Source: Vibrio gazogenes
GTDB lineage: Bacteria > Pseudomonadota > Gammaproteobacteria > Enterobacterales > Vibrionaceae
Length of the DNA: 64,000 bases
Direction of reading: 5' to 3'
Assembly: GCF_023920225.1 (NCBI RefSeq)
Contig: NZ_CP092587.1
Span: forward strand, 3,127,709 to 3,191,708
Below the pieces are notes generated by a model that did no database searches, was not told the DNA's origin, and worked only from the letters and a program-made list of their open reading frames with translations. Both the position numbers and the translations under genes were made by a program. Each line of letters starts with the position of its first letter. The stretch's first letter is position 1. This document shows positions 21,302-32,337 of the stretch, piece by piece.

Positions 21302-22087
21302 TTATTTACTGGTTTTCTTAACCTCATCCGCTTTTTCAACTTTCAACAATTCAACTTCAAATACCAGTGTTGAATCCGCAGGAATTGATGGAGTATCTCT
21401 GTCGCCATAAGCCAATTCTGGTGGAATGACAAACTTGTATTTAGCGCCAACTTTCATCAGTTGAACACCCTCTGTCCAACCCGGAATAACACGATCCAGT
21501 GGGAATGTCGCAGGTTCACCACGATCATAAGAACTATCGAACTGAGTACCATCGATCAGTGTCCCTTTATAGTGGACTTGAACTGTATCTGTCGCTTTTG
21601 GTGACTTGCCAGTTCCTTTCGTGATCACTTGATACAGCAGACCTGACTTCGTTTTCGTCACACCGTCTTGTTTTTCAAACTTGGCACGGAAATCATCACC
21701 AGCCTTTTTATTCGCTTCTGCTTTCTCTTTGGCTTTTGTTGTTGCCAATGTATTGAGTCGCTTATCAAAATCTTCCAATGCTTTACGAGCATCTTCATCT
21801 GTCATCGCTGATTTATCAGCAAATGCATTTTGAATCCCTTGCAGCACAAGATCTTTGTCCAGCGTAATGCCATACTCTTTTGGTTTTTCAAGACTTGTAC
21901 TTAGATAATTCGCAAAAGAGACACCAATAGCATAAGCTGCTTTCTCATCATCTGACTTAAACTGAACCGCTGCTGGTTTAGCTGCATCCTGAGTCGCAGC
22001 TTGTGTTTCTTGTTTTCCTTCATCTTGACAGCCTGCAGCAAGTAGCACAGCGGCAGCAAGAAACGATACTTTTAACAATGATTTCAT
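21302..22087 (-). CDS. fkpA: FKBP-type peptidyl-prolyl isomerase FkpA, lipoprotein form
   Basis: 261 residues. N-terminal dimerisation helices (YAIGVSFANYL, then long charged helices) and a C-terminal FKBP domain with VQVHYKGTLIDGTQFDSSYDRG split motifs, VIPGWTEGVQLM and IPPELAYGD. The signal peptide ends LLAAGC with Cys20, a lipobox, and +2 is Gln, which predicts an outer-membrane-anchored chaperone facing the periplasm. Single-gene unit with its own terminator, divergent from the WD40 gene. Confidence 0.94.
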   Translation of the reverse strand: MKSLLKVSFLAAAVLLAAGCQDEGKQETQAATQDAAKPAAVQFKSDDEKAAYAIGVSFANYLSTSLEKPKEYGITLDKDLVLQGIQNAFADKSAMTDEDARKALEDFDKRLNTLATTKAKEKAEANKKAGDDFRAKFEKQDGVTKTKSGLLYQVITKGTGKSPKATDTVQVHYKGTLIDGTQFDSSYDRGEPATFPLDRVIPGWTEGVQLMKVGAKYKFVIPPELAYGDRDTPSIPADSTLVFEVELLKVEKADEVKKTSK

Positions 22088-22225
22088 TCAATTCTCCAAA
22101 TACGTGGGCAAACCTTTTGTAATTACTCATAATTTCTTGACTAAAATTGATGAGCAACACATTGTTATACGAATATAACGTGATGTGATCCGAATGTCTT
22201 TAACTCTCAATGGAAATTCAGACTG

Positions 22226-23206
22226 ATGCGAATATTTTCCCTTTCTCTATTCATGTTAATTGTCAGTGTGGCGTTAAATGGGTGCTTTTTCTTCACATCT
22301 CCTATTCAAAAATGGGAGATCACCCCAGAAGGAGCAACTGCTTTCGGTCTGAGCCGAGACGGTAGATTCGCTCTAACCTATTCTCAAAAAAATCAGCTCC
22401 AACTCTGGGATCTTTCTGAAAACAAACGACTCGCACTGCTTGGCTCCCTCGATCAACAAAACAGCACAGTGACCCAAATTAGAATTTCAGACAATGATCG
22501 CTATGCCGTGACAGCCGGACAGAATAATTTCGCGGTCTGGGACTTAGCTTGGGCACAGTCGAAAGGGCTCTGGTCTATTTCGGATGGACTCATTAGAGAT
22601 ATTGATCTGTCAAAAGATGGCGAACAAGTTCTTATGGGTCTATCCAACGGTAAAGCGATTTACGTGGACTTAGTCAGCGGAAGACGCATGGAGTTCCTTG
22701 CTCATCACGAGAAAGTTAACTCTGTAGCATTATCGCCCAATGGTCGCTTTGCCCTAACCGGTGGCAATGATTACCAGGCCTATCTATGGGACACAAAATC
22801 CGGCCAAATACTGAGAAAATTTGAACATGAACAACGCGTTGTTCGGGTGGCATTGCAGAGGGACGGAAATTTTGCATTTACATCTGATGGCGGAAATGAA
22901 GCCAGAGTTTGGGATTTACATTCCGGTCAGGAAGTATCCCACCTCCACAGCTTTGCCAGACAACTCATTTTTTCTGCAGTCCGATTTTCTGATGACGGGA
23001 CGCAACTCATTACCGGAACCCCTTCCGGCTATGTTGCGGTCTGGGATACACAAAGCGGCAAGCAACTTGCTAAATTTTCAACAGAGCCTCCAAAAGTGGA
23101 TCCACCACCACGTTCTGTCGTGTATGATGTTGCCTTTGATCAACAACATCATGTTATATCAGCAAACTCTGCTGGTATTGCAGAAGCTTGGGAATTGGAT
23201 GAGTAA
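22226..23206 (+). CDS. WD40-repeat lipoprotein
   Basis: 326 residues. Signal peptide with lipobox ending VALNGC (Cys20), then about six WD-type repeats marked by LWDLSE, VWDLAW, LWDTKSG, VWDLHSG, VWDTQSG and AWELDE, building a propeller. No catalytic motif is seen; likely an envelope scaffold of unknown role. It overlaps slyX by 8 bp, so the two are coupled. The promoter lies in the short divergent region shared with fkpA. Confidence 0.88.
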   Translation: MRIFSLSLFMLIVSVALNGCFFFTSPIQKWEITPEGATAFGLSRDGRFALTYSQKNQLQLWDLSENKRLALLGSLDQQNSTVTQIRISDNDRYAVTAGQNNFAVWDLAWAQSKGLWSISDGLIRDIDLSKDGEQVLMGLSNGKAIYVDLVSGRRMEFLAHHEKVNSVALSPNGRFALTGGNDYQAYLWDTKSGQILRKFEHEQRVVRVALQRDGNFAFTSDGGNEARVWDLHSGQEVSHLHSFARQLIFSAVRFSDDGTQLITGTPSGYVAVWDTQSGKQLAKFSTEPPKVDPPPRSVVYDVAFDQQHHVISANSAGIAEAWELDE

Positions 23207-23438
23207 TAAAATGGCCGCAGAAGAAGTAGAACGATTAGAAACTCGAATCAATGATTTGGAGTGCCAATTAGCATTTCAGGAAGATACCATCGAAGTGCTC
23301 AATCAAGCTCTCAGCCAACAACAGCAGACCATTTCCCGGATGCAGGACCAGATGAAGTTCATTGCAGGGAAGCTCAAGAACGTGAACGAGTCACCGATGG
23401 CAGATCAATCTCAAGAAACACCACCGCCTCATTATTGA
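23199..23438 (+). CDS. slyX: SlyX family protein
   Basis: 79 residues from ATG 23199 (overlapping the WD40 stop) or 75 from ATG 23211. A single coiled coil (ERLETRINDLECQLAFQEDT...) and the invariant C-terminal ETPPPHY identify SlyX. Function unknown. The start is uncertain because both ATGs have weak purine-rich sequences upstream. Confidence 0.9.
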   Translation: MSNKMAAEEVERLETRINDLECQLAFQEDTIEVLNQALSQQQQTISRMQDQMKFIAGKLKNVNESPMADQSQETPPPHY

Positions 23439-23470
23439 TGTGACCAAGAATAAGTCAGGATCTCATCAAT

Positions 23471-23659
23471 CTAATACAGATAAAAATAGACAATCACAAT
23501 ACCGGCAACAACTAAACAGCCACCGATACGTCTTAGCAGAGAATTCGGTTGCTGGCTTAACTGGGAAAGCATTCGACGCCAGCCATTGGGTGTAAGTAAT
23601 GGGCCAAGTCCTTCAGCAATCAGCAATAAACCGATTGCCAACCATATTGAATGAGACAT
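23471..23659 (-). CDS. yjeT: YjeT / DUF2065 small inner-membrane protein
   Basis: 62 residues with two hydrophobic segments (SIWLAIGLLLIAEGLGP and the C-terminal VVAGIVIVYFYLY) and the conserved GWRRML and RRIGG motifs. Start ATG 23659 fits the family. It follows hflC as in E. coli but sits behind the hflC terminator, so it is either read through or has its own promoter. Confidence 0.88.
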   Translation of the reverse strand: MSHSIWLAIGLLLIAEGLGPLLTPNGWRRMLSQLSQQPNSLLRRIGGCLVVAGIVIVYFYLY

Positions 23660-23678
23660 AAAATTTAATTCCAAAAAT

Positions 23679-23700
23679 AAAGGCTCCGAAAGGAGCCTTT
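23679..23700 (-). terminator. Terminator after hflC
   Basis: AAAGGCTCC (23679-23687) / GGAGCCTTT (23692-23700) with a 4-base loop; on the minus strand followed by ATTTTT. It closes the tsaE-hflC superoperon. Confidence 0.85.
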
Positions 23701-23716
23701 ATACTATGCTTGGTAC

Positions 23717-24694
23717 TTATTTAGTACTTTTACCCTTTGAGTTCTTCATATAACGGAAAAACTCGCTGTCCGGATCTAGAACCAAAATATCACTTTTCTG
23801 ACCGAAAGACTCTTCATAAGCCTTTAAAGAACGCAGGAAAGTAAAGAATTCAGGTGCTTTACTGTATGAGTCCGCATAAATTTTAGCGGCTTTCGCATCT
23901 GCTTCACCACGCGTTACACGAGCTGTTTTATCAGCTTCTGCAAGAATCGTGGCCACTTCAAGCTCAGCCTGAGCCTTAATGATTTCAGCCTTCTCACGAC
24001 CTTGTGAACGGTGTTTACGCGCGACAGACTCACGTTCCGCTCTCATCCGCTTGTAAATCGACTCACTAATCTCATCCGGTAAATTGATTTTTTTCATCCG
24101 AAAATCAACAACATAGACACCCAAATCTTTCATTGCACTTTCACGGGTACTTAACAAAACTTCTTCCATAATCTGGTCTCGCTGACCATCTATTTTCAAA
24201 GCTTCCTTTGCCGCTTCCGTGGTCACGACTTCCGCATCTTCGCTATCAGGCAGAACATTATCATTCAATGGACCAGATACGATCTGTTTAATCTCCCGAG
24301 AACCGATTTCAGAACGTAATACGTCAGTTACCTTTCTTTCCAACAGCGCTTGAGCTGTTAAAGCACTCCCGCCCCCTGTTGCCAAATAATAGGTACCAAA
24401 ATTCTGAATCCGCCACTTCACATAAGAATCGATGATGACATCTTTTTTCTCTGCGGTCACAAATCGGTCGGAACGACCATCCATTGTCTGGATTCGGGCT
24501 TCAAGCACTTTGACTCGGTCAAATAACGGCATTTTAAAATGCAGTCCCGGTTCATAGACACGTGCAATTTCGCCGTCTTTTAAAATTCGTCCAAAACGAA
24601 CAACGATGCCGCGCTCTCCTTCATGAATGACAAATACAGACATGAGAAAAACAATCAGAAATAGCACCAATACAGGGATTATTAACTTACGCAT
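23717..24694 (-). CDS. hflC: FtsH protease modulator HflC
   Basis: 325 residues. One N-terminal transmembrane helix (LIIPVLVLFLIVFLMSVFV) then an SPFH/band-7 domain facing the periplasm (GERGIVVRFGRI) and coiled coil. Forms with HflK the large cage around FtsH and limits its proteolysis. It starts 2 bp after hflK. Confidence 0.96.
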   Translation of the reverse strand: MRKLIIPVLVLFLIVFLMSVFVIHEGERGIVVRFGRILKDGEIARVYEPGLHFKMPLFDRVKVLEARIQTMDGRSDRFVTAEKKDVIIDSYVKWRIQNFGTYYLATGGGSALTAQALLERKVTDVLRSEIGSREIKQIVSGPLNDNVLPDSEDAEVVTTEAAKEALKIDGQRDQIMEEVLLSTRESAMKDLGVYVVDFRMKKINLPDEISESIYKRMRAERESVARKHRSQGREKAEIIKAQAELEVATILAEADKTARVTRGEADAKAAKIYADSYSKAPEFFTFLRSLKAYEESFGQKSDILVLDPDSEFFRYMKNSKGKSTK

Positions 24695-24696
24695 TC

Positions 24697-25893
24697 TTAG
24701 TATCTCCCTTGTCGTGAACCAGTGCGTGGCTGTGATTCATCTTGCTTACCACTTTTCTGTGATTCAAGTTCGATATGATCATAGAGCGGAGATGATTTCA
24801 AATCTCTCTTGGTCTGCGTATCTCCTTGCCCTGATAATTTATCAATTGGCAAATAGAGCAAGTTACCACTCGATTTCGAATCAATCAGAATTTTCGATGA
24901 ATGAGTATAAACAGCTTGCATCGTATCAAGGTACAAACGGTTTCTTGTCACTTCCGGAGCCGCTTTATATTCAGGAAGCAGTTTGTCAAACTGAGCAACC
25001 CGACCGGTGGCTTCATTTAACACCCGTTCACTATACCCTTGAGCTTCTTTTTTCACACGCTCTGCACGTCCAGTCGCTTTAGGAATCACCTCATTTTTAT
25101 AGGCTTCAGCTTCACGAATGAAGCGTTCTTCATCCTCTCGGGCTGCAATTGCATCATCAAACGCATCTTTAACCTGTTCCGGAGGACGCGCTGACTGGAA
25201 GTTCACATCAACAATCATTAAGCCCATATCATATTTCTTAATGATGTCATTCAATGTGTCTTGCGTCGTTTCGCGAATCTTCTGACGGCCACTGGTCAAA
25301 ATGCTATCCATCAATGAGTCACCAATGACGGCGCGTAATGCAGAGTCAGTCGCTTGACGTAAACTATCATCAGCACTCGTGACTTGATAAAGATACTTAT
25401 ATGGATCCGCCACCCGATACTGAATATCCATACCGACGGTGACCACATTCTCATCTTTTGTCAGCATCAACCCCTGCGCCCGTAATGAACGGATGGCCTG
25501 CACATTGACAGGTTCAACTTCATCGATAAAGCGAGCTCGCCAGTTCAGACCTGGATTAACAATGTGATCGAACTTACCCAATCTCAGTAATACGCCTCGC
25601 TCAGCTTCACCGATGGTATAAAATCCGGAGAAAAACCAAACTGCAACGGCGATAACAGCAATGATTCCAAATCCAATAGAACCACCACCGGGAAAAGAGG
25701 ATCCTTTATTACCTCCTCCTTTCTTACCAAATTTACCGCTAATTTTTTGGCTCAGTTTATTGAAGACTTCGTCCAGATCCGGCGGCCCCTGATCACGTCC
25801 ACCACGGTCACCATGGTCCTTATTGCCCCACGGATCTTTATCACGGTCATTATTATCATTACCGTTGTTATTACCAGGCTCATTCCACGCCAT
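24697..25893 (-). CDS. hflK: FtsH protease modulator HflK
   Basis: 398 residues. Hydrophilic Asn/Gly/Asp-rich N-terminus, a transmembrane helix (IIAVIAVAVWFFSGFYTI), an SPFH domain (GEAERGVLLRLGKF, then NVQAIRSLRAQG) and a C-terminal charged tail. Partner of HflC in the FtsH-associated complex. Confidence 0.96.
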   Translation of the reverse strand: MAWNEPGNNNGNDNNDRDKDPWGNKDHGDRGGRDQGPPDLDEVFNKLSQKISGKFGKKGGGNKGSSFPGGGSIGFGIIAVIAVAVWFFSGFYTIGEAERGVLLRLGKFDHIVNPGLNWRARFIDEVEPVNVQAIRSLRAQGLMLTKDENVVTVGMDIQYRVADPYKYLYQVTSADDSLRQATDSALRAVIGDSLMDSILTSGRQKIRETTQDTLNDIIKKYDMGLMIVDVNFQSARPPEQVKDAFDDAIAAREDEERFIREAEAYKNEVIPKATGRAERVKKEAQGYSERVLNEATGRVAQFDKLLPEYKAAPEVTRNRLYLDTMQAVYTHSSKILIDSKSSGNLLYLPIDKLSGQGDTQTKRDLKSSPLYDHIELESQKSGKQDESQPRTGSRQGRY

Positions 25894-25938
25894 TAGTAAT
25901 CTCCATCATTTGATATGACGTTATACTGTAGCAGTCCT

Positions 25939-27228
25939 TTAAGTAACTATAAAGTCACATAAAACTGCGTGTTCTCTTTTTTCTAGTCTAGACCAATCCG
26001 TCTGTTGCATACGAATAGAAATTAATAAATTCCCTTGTTGATCATATGATTCCTGCAAAATTGATCGATTCTTGAAGAAGAAGCTGCGCATACGGCCCTG
26101 ATGTTCAGGTGGAATACACAGTTGATATTGAACGATTTGTCCGGCTAAACGTTCTGTCAGCGCTTGGAAAAGTAGCTCAATACCGAGTCCTTCCATTGCT
26201 GAAACCCAAACGATTCGAGGGACACCTTCGTCATCTCGTTCAATTCTGGGTTGCTGACTTTCCATATTGTCGATCTTGTTCATTACCAGCAGAACCGGAA
26301 CTTCATCTGCTTCAATTTCAGCAAGCACATCATCGACAGCTCTTATATTGTCACGAAAACGCTCATCACTTGCATCTACAACATGTAACAAAATGTCAGC
26401 TTCTTGAGTTTCTTGTAATGTTGCCTTAAAAGCCGCCACCAAATCGTGGGGCAAATGACGAATAAATCCCACCGTATCGGCCAAAATTGCATTGCCCACA
26501 TCTTCGAGTCGAATTCTTCTCAATGTAGGATCTAGTGTTGCAAATAGCTGATCGGCAGCATAAACACCAGCCTCGGTAATGCAGTTAAATAGTGTTGATT
26601 TACCAGCATTTGTATAACCAACGAGTGATATCGTCGGTACTTCAGCACGGTTTCGAGCTCTACGCCCTTGTTCTCGTTGTTTCGCAACTTTGTCTAAGCG
26701 ACGCAGTATCGCTTTAATCCGTTCACGCAATAGACGTCGGTCTGTTTCTAGCTGTGTTTCTCCGGGCCCCCGAAGACCAATCCCGCCTTTCTGGCGTTCA
26801 AGGTGTGTCCAACCCCGAACCAATCGAGTTGACAAATGGCGAAGCTGGGCAAGTTCGACTTGTAGCTTCCCTTCATGGGTTCGTGCTCGCTGAGCAAAGA
26901 TATCAAGGATCAAACCAGTACGATCAATCACTCGACATTGACACAACTTTTCAAGGTTGCGCTCTTGGGCAGGAGAAAGGGCATGATTGAAGATCACGAT
27001 TTCAGCTTCAGTTTGCATCACAGCGTGTGCGATTTCCTGAGCTTTACCCTCACCGACGTAGTATTTGGGGTGCGGAGCCTGACGACTACCTGTTATCACT
27101 TGTAGTGTCGTGACTCCAGCGGAACTAACCAGCATTTCACATTCGCTGAGATCTTCCCACTCCCCTTCTTGCGTAAAGTTGATATGAACAAGTACGGCTC
27201 GCTCACCGGCTTCATAACGGTCAAACAA
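25939..27228 (-). CDS. hflX: Ribosome-associated GTPase HflX
   Basis: 429 residues; splits stalled or heat-damaged ribosomes. N-terminal domain with ITGSRQAPHPKYYVGEGK and the glycine-rich GGIGLRGPGE linker; G domain with G1 GYTNAGKST, G3 DTVGFI and G4 NKID. The start is TTG 27228, supported by GGAGT about 8 nt upstream and by family alignment at MFDRYEAGE. Follows hfq by 32 bp. Confidence 0.95.
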   Translation of the reverse strand: MFDRYEAGERAVLVHINFTQEGEWEDLSECEMLVSSAGVTTLQVITGSRQAPHPKYYVGEGKAQEIAHAVMQTEAEIVIFNHALSPAQERNLEKLCQCRVIDRTGLILDIFAQRARTHEGKLQVELAQLRHLSTRLVRGWTHLERQKGGIGLRGPGETQLETDRRLLRERIKAILRRLDKVAKQREQGRRARNRAEVPTISLVGYTNAGKSTLFNCITEAGVYAADQLFATLDPTLRRIRLEDVGNAILADTVGFIRHLPHDLVAAFKATLQETQEADILLHVVDASDERFRDNIRAVDDVLAEIEADEVPVLLVMNKIDNMESQQPRIERDDEGVPRIVWVSAMEGLGIELLFQALTERLAGQIVQYQLCIPPEHQGRMRSFFFKNRSILQESYDQQGNLLISIRMQQTDWSRLEKREHAVLCDFIVT

Positions 27229-27260
27229 GCTATCAACTCCTTATAAGATATTGTATATGA

Positions 27261-27551
<291 letters not shown>

Positions 27552-27633
27552 TTATTTAGCTAGTGGTACACCAAGCTTTGTGCAGCCTTTGCATCCGAGC
27601 TAAACGAATAAAGTAACATCCTGAGACACTCAA

Positions 27634-27663
27634 GTTATGGCGCTTCTGAACCAAAATTTCAAG
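27634..27663 (-). promoter_or_regulatory. Candidate hfq promoter, possibly heat-shock type
   Basis: Minus strand: CTTGAAA (27657-27663) and, about 15 bp on, CGCCATAAC. It reads as sigma70 (TTGAAA-17-CATAAC) or as a partial sigma32 element (CTTGAA...CCCCAT). In E. coli hfq is known to have sigma32 promoters; here this is inference. Confidence 0.35.
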
Positions 27664-27704
27664 TGACATGTCCATAAAGGATGTACGACACAAAAACGAT
27701 CACA

Positions 27705-28652
27705 TTATACACAGCGTATTCGATAAGAAGCTATCGAATTCGATATAATTTCATACGCTTGGTCAATATTATCGCTATCCAGCCAAGTCAGATCATTCCA
27801 GCTACGGAGCCATGTGATCTGGCGTTTGGCTAATTGACGAGTGGCACAAATACCACGATAAATTGCTTCATCAAGCGAACAATTCCCGTCTAAATACTCC
27901 CACATCTGTCGGTAACCGACACAACGAATAGAAGGCAAATCAGCATGAAGCTCTTGACGAGCATATAACGCTTTGACCTCATCTTCAAATCCGGCTTTGA
28001 TCATCTGGTTAAAGCGAATTTCAATTCGCCGGTGAAGCTCGGATCGTTCCTGAGGCGCAATCGCGAACTGTACCACATCAAATGGTAGCACTTCTCCCTT
28101 TGTTCGCGTCAATTCCGTCAAAGTTTTTCCAGAAATTCGATAAACTTCTAATGCTCTGGATAACCTTTGCGGATCATTCGGGTGGATCCGCTCCGCCGAT
28201 TCTGGATCAATCTCAGCAAGTTGTTGGTGAAGAGCCGACCATCCTGAATCGGCAGCTTCTTGTTCAATCTGTTGTCGAATCTCAGCGTTGGCTGCCGGTA
28301 AAGGGGACAACCCTTCGAGTAAGGCTTTAAAATACAGCATCGTGCCACCAACCAAGAGTGGAATCTTACCGTTCTGCACAATGTCTTGCATATGTTGAAG
28401 CGCATCCCGACGAAAATCAGCCGCTGAATAGGCCATTTCCGGTTCCAGAATATCAATCAACCGATGAGGCGCCTGTGCCAGCTCCGCTGCCGTCGGTTTG
28501 GCGGTGCCGATATTCATGCCTCGGTAAATCAATGCTGAATCGACACTAATGATTTCAATAGGAAAATGCTGACAGAGTCGGATTGCTAAATCAGTTTTTC
28601 CTGACGCGGTTGGCCCCATTAAAAATAGGGCCAGAGGTCGTTGTTGGCTCAT
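27705..28652 (-). CDS. miaA: tRNA dimethylallyltransferase
   Basis: 315 residues; adds the isopentenyl group to A37 of tRNAs reading U-starting codons. P-loop [14 protein letters not shown] near the N-terminus, [32 protein letters not shown] and the C-terminal [12 protein letters not shown] substrate region. The start ATGA overlaps the mutL stop. Confidence 0.97.
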   Translation of the reverse strand: MSQQRPLALFLMGPTASGKTDLAIRLCQHFPIEIISVDSALIYRGMNIGTAKPTAAELAQAPHRLIDILEPEMAYSAADFRRDALQHMQDIVQNGKIPLLVGGTMLYFKALLEGLSPLPAANAEIRQQIEQEAADSGWSALHQQLAEIDPESAERIHPNDPQRLSRALEVYRISGKTLTELTRTKGEVLPFDVVQFAIAPQERSELHRRIEIRFNQMIKAGFEDEVKALYARQELHADLPSIRCVGYRQMWEYLDGNCSLDEAIYRGICATRQLAKRQITWLRSWNDLTWLDSDNIDQAYEIISNSIASYRIRCV

Positions 28653-30610
28653 GAGTTAAATGCTGTAATCGTTGCCGAAAAATCCACCGGACGAACAAAC
28701 GCCCTATCCTCTAAAGGCAGCTGTTCAAAATAAAGCTGCTCAACTTCAGCGATGAGTTGAATCGCTTGTGACAAAGTGTAGTCACTCTGTTCGGTGTTCG
28801 CATAATCGGCCAGCCATTCTGTCACACAGGCCAGCACTGCGGATGGATCGTTCAGGTTTAAAGAAGAGACGTAAGATACCAGATCTGGAATTAATTTCTG
28901 CAAATTCTGCTGTCGGAGCGGTTGCGGAACACTCATCACCATTAAGGTATCGGAGGAACGCTTTTTCAGCTCAATGCCGAGTCGTAAGAAAACGTCCTGA
29001 TACGATATCGCGCAAGATAGCAGCTCACGAGCCACCTTCAAAGACAGAGGAACTAAAAGCGGCTGCCCTTTGCGGGATTGTGAGGAGGCATCAAGCTGCC
29101 TTTGCAACCGCAAGTGATTGGCTCTCACAAGCGCAACCATACAACAGGAAGTCCCGGAGCTCATTAATAGAAACCTCCCTTGAATCACAGCAACAGCTTT
29201 GCCCAGAACCCTGACTTCATCCGTTTCAATGCGATCAAACTCGTTTTGGGTATGGTGTTCATCCGCTATAGATGACGGCTGATCAGGTGAATCATGGGGG
29301 ACGCTCATTAATTGCTGATAAATTTTTGCTTCTTTCAGGGACGTCGCTTTGCCTTGACTCCGGTTCCCTGGACTGCCTCCACCAGCCGAAGAAGGCGAGC
29401 GACTAGGTTGTGACAGCCAAGGCTGGGAAAGCCCGCTTTCCCGGACACCATCACGGGAATCCTCTGAACTCACTCTTCCCGGATAAGATGGCGTTTTATC
29501 AATTGCATCGAGTAATTGCGATGAAAGTTTGGTCGGCTCTGACTGATCATTGGTCTCATCTGTCGTCTGATGATGAAATGCGGAACGGCTGACTTCCGGC
29601 TCATCAATATGTTGCCCTTGTGCAAGCGCGCTGCTGATGGCCTGATAGATAAAATCGTGAACCAAACGAGCCTGATGAAAACGCACTTCATGTTTCGCCG
29701 GATGAACATTGACATCAACCTGTCTCGGATCTAACTCAATATACAGCACATAAGCCGCATACTGGTCAGGACTTAGACTCCTTTCGTAACTCTGACGAAT
29801 GGCATGATTGATCAGTTTATCTTTCATCATACGGCCGTTGACATAACAATATTGCAAGTCACTTTGTTGTCTCGCCCCTTCGGGAGTCGAGATCCATCCA
29901 TGCAATATCAGCCCTTGATGCTCAAGTTCAACCTTCAACATATGTCGGACAAATGGCTGGCCACAGACGGCAGCAATGCGTTTTTCTTTTTGCGGTTCAG
30001 TCTGCGCTGCACGATACTGACGTACCATTTTGCCATTATGTTTAAGGAAAATTGTGACATCAAAGCGACTCAATGCAATCCGTTTGAGCACTTCTTCGAT
30101 ATGGGTAAATTCAGTTTTCTCTGTCCGTAAAAATTTTCTTCTGGCTGGTGTATTAAAAAACAGATCCAACACTTCAACCGTGGTGCCCACTGGATGAGCG
30201 GCTGGCTGGAGTTGCACGGCCATATCTCGGCCTTCACTATAAGCCAGCCATGCTTCATCCTGCGTTGCCGGACGCGATGTTAACGAAAGACGAGAAACAG
30301 AACTGATACTTGCCAGTGCTTCCCCGCGAAACCCCAGACTGATAATCGCTTCCAGATCATCGAGAGAATGAATTTTTGAGGTCGCGTGACGACTGAGGGC
30401 AAGCGTGAGCTCATCTTTTTCAATCCCATGCCCATTATCTCTGACACGGATCAGCTTCGCGCCCCCTTTCTCAATATCAATATCGATTCGGGTTGCACCG
30501 GAATCCAGACTATTTTCAACCAACTCTTTTACGACAGAGGCCGGTCTTTCAACAACTTCTCCGGCCGCAATCTGGTTTGCCAACCGAGCAGGTAAAATTT
30601 TTATCGTCAT
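28649..30610 (-). CDS. mutL: DNA mismatch repair protein MutL
   Basis: 653 residues. N-terminal GHKL ATPase with [26 protein letters not shown] split across motifs I (E and N), DNGHGI and GFRGEAL; a variable linker around 340-440; a C-terminal dimerisation domain without the endonuclease DQHA motif, as expected in bacteria that use MutH. Overlaps miaA by 4 bp and starts 5 bp after amiB. Confidence 0.97.
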   Translation of the reverse strand: MTIKILPARLANQIAAGEVVERPASVVKELVENSLDSGATRIDIDIEKGGAKLIRVRDNGHGIEKDELTLALSRHATSKIHSLDDLEAIISLGFRGEALASISSVSRLSLTSRPATQDEAWLAYSEGRDMAVQLQPAAHPVGTTVEVLDLFFNTPARRKFLRTEKTEFTHIEEVLKRIALSRFDVTIFLKHNGKMVRQYRAAQTEPQKEKRIAAVCGQPFVRHMLKVELEHQGLILHGWISTPEGARQQSDLQYCYVNGRMMKDKLINHAIRQSYERSLSPDQYAAYVLYIELDPRQVDVNVHPAKHEVRFHQARLVHDFIYQAISSALAQGQHIDEPEVSRSAFHHQTTDETNDQSEPTKLSSQLLDAIDKTPSYPGRVSSEDSRDGVRESGLSQPWLSQPSRSPSSAGGGSPGNRSQGKATSLKEAKIYQQLMSVPHDSPDQPSSIADEHHTQNEFDRIETDEVRVLGKAVAVIQGRFLLMSSGTSCCMVALVRANHLRLQRQLDASSQSRKGQPLLVPLSLKVARELLSCAISYQDVFLRLGIELKKRSSDTLMVMSVPQPLRQQNLQKLIPDLVSYVSSLNLNDPSAVLACVTEWLADYANTEQSDYTLSQAIQLIAEVEQLYFEQLPLEDRAFVRPVDFSATITAFNS

Positions 30611-30615
30611 AGGAT

Positions 30616-32337
30616 TTATCTATTGGGAATAATAAGTATCTGTTTAATCGCTAACTGATCTGAATGTAGCTGGTTTGCCTGACGGATACTGTCGATACTT
30701 ACACCATAGTCTTTTGCAATCTTGCTTAAATATTCACCACGTTTGACTTGGTGTTTTCGTAAGGGCTTATCTTTTAGGCTCACGGTAATTTTCAGCTTCT
30801 GCCCGACACGCAGAACAGATGATCGAAGTCGATTTTCTTTACGTATCGCACCAACACTCACTTTATACTTACTGGCAATGGCCCCCAAGTATTCACCGGG
30901 TTTAACCGTATGCGTAATCACTTCGGTTTCGACCGGATTTTTGATTTCAGGCACCACAATCGGGTTCGAATGACTGCTTGGAATGATGAGAGCCTGTCCA
31001 ACCTTCAACATCGATGATTTCAAATGATTCTCACGTATTAATGTCGCAGTGGTCACACCATATCTCTGGGCAATCACAGACAAAGATTCACCAGACTGAA
31101 CCACATGTTTTCTGGCTTTTTTACGGCTGGCAAACAATGTCCCTTCAGGCGGCCGATCTTCAAAGTAGTTCACAACTGCCTTTGCTATCGCTTTCGAGAG
31201 CTTATTCTGATGGCTACTCTGAAATAACAAACGCTCTTCTGTCGGGTTAGAAATAAACCCGGTTTCAACCAGAACAGATGGAATATCCGGAGATTTCAAT
31301 ACTGCAAGACTCGCATTAACCGGTGTTTTTTTATGTAGTCGGGCCACCTTCCCTAACTCTTTCAAGATATCTCTGGCGACTGTATAGCCTTCTTTCTGAG
31401 AATGGCTAAATTGTAAATCTAATAAAGTCTGACTAATATTTTTGTCATTATTTCTTTTCGCCAAAACCTGACCGGCCCCACCAAGCAACTCAGATTGTCG
31501 TTCATGATCTTCAACCCACTTTGCAATTTCGGTATTGGCACGACGGGTATTCAGCACAAACACAGACGCGCCTCTGGGTTGTGGAGACGTAAACGCATCC
31601 GCATGAATGGAGATCAACAGATGCGCTTTATTTTTTCTGGCAATTTCAGAACGTCGGTTGAGATTAACAAAATAATCACCTTTACGAGTCAGTACCGCTT
31701 TCATTCCGGGAACAGCATTGAGTTGGGCGGCAAGCTTTTTCGCCACACTTAAGGTTACATTTTTCTCGTATTTGCCCTTTGGCCCGATAGAGCCGGGATC
31801 TTCTCCACCGTGTCCAGCATCAATCGCGACGACAATATCGGCATTCCCTTGATACTGAGAGGCATCTTTCGCGACCTGAGCCGCTGAAGAAGAGGAAGCA
31901 CCAGAATTTGAACTCGATTCATCGTGAGGCAAATCAATTACAAGACGATGCCCATATTCCTGTTTTGGTGTGGGAGCCAGTTTAAATATTTGTGGCGATA
32001 CCTTTTTCTTGAGTTCGAATACCAGACGATAGGTACCTGACTTTGGGGGAGAACTCTTTCTGATTTTTTTCAGCACATCACTATCGTTGACCGAGATCGG
32101 TAGCTTGGTCCGAATACCAGTATCCACCAAATCAATCACCAGTCGATTAGGGTGACTCAACGTAAAATAACTATAATTAGCTTCTTCACTCAGATCGATG
32201 ACAACACGTGTTTCATCCGGAGAGGGCCAAACTCGAATACCTTGAATCGAATTCGCCTGCGCAAATTGGCTGACAGATAAGGTAATAAACCCCAAAAAAA
32301 CAAAAATGAAAGAATAAAGGTACTTAACGTTTCTCAT
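30616..32337 (-). CDS. amiB: N-acetylmuramoyl-L-alanine amidase AmiB
   Basis: 573 residues. Signal peptide (ending FAQAN), AMIN domain ([19 protein letters not shown]), amidase_3 zinc domain with [11 protein letters not shown], the HADAF loop and VETGFISN, then three C-terminal LysM modules (each with a GESL or GEYL-type start). Cleaves septal peptidoglycan and is activated by EnvC, also encoded in this window at 42529. Overlaps tsaE by 4 bp. Confidence 0.96.
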   Translation of the reverse strand: MRNVKYLYSFIFVFLGFITLSVSQFAQANSIQGIRVWPSPDETRVVIDLSEEANYSYFTLSHPNRLVIDLVDTGIRTKLPISVNDSDVLKKIRKSSPPKSGTYRLVFELKKKVSPQIFKLAPTPKQEYGHRLVIDLPHDESSSNSGASSSSAAQVAKDASQYQGNADIVVAIDAGHGGEDPGSIGPKGKYEKNVTLSVAKKLAAQLNAVPGMKAVLTRKGDYFVNLNRRSEIARKNKAHLLISIHADAFTSPQPRGASVFVLNTRRANTEIAKWVEDHERQSELLGGAGQVLAKRNNDKNISQTLLDLQFSHSQKEGYTVARDILKELGKVARLHKKTPVNASLAVLKSPDIPSVLVETGFISNPTEERLLFQSSHQNKLSKAIAKAVVNYFEDRPPEGTLFASRKKARKHVVQSGESLSVIAQRYGVTTATLIRENHLKSSMLKVGQALIIPSSHSNPIVVPEIKNPVETEVITHTVKPGEYLGAIASKYKVSVGAIRKENRLRSSVLRVGQKLKITVSLKDKPLRKHQVKRGEYLSKIAKDYGVSIDSIRQANQLHSDQLAIKQILIIPNR

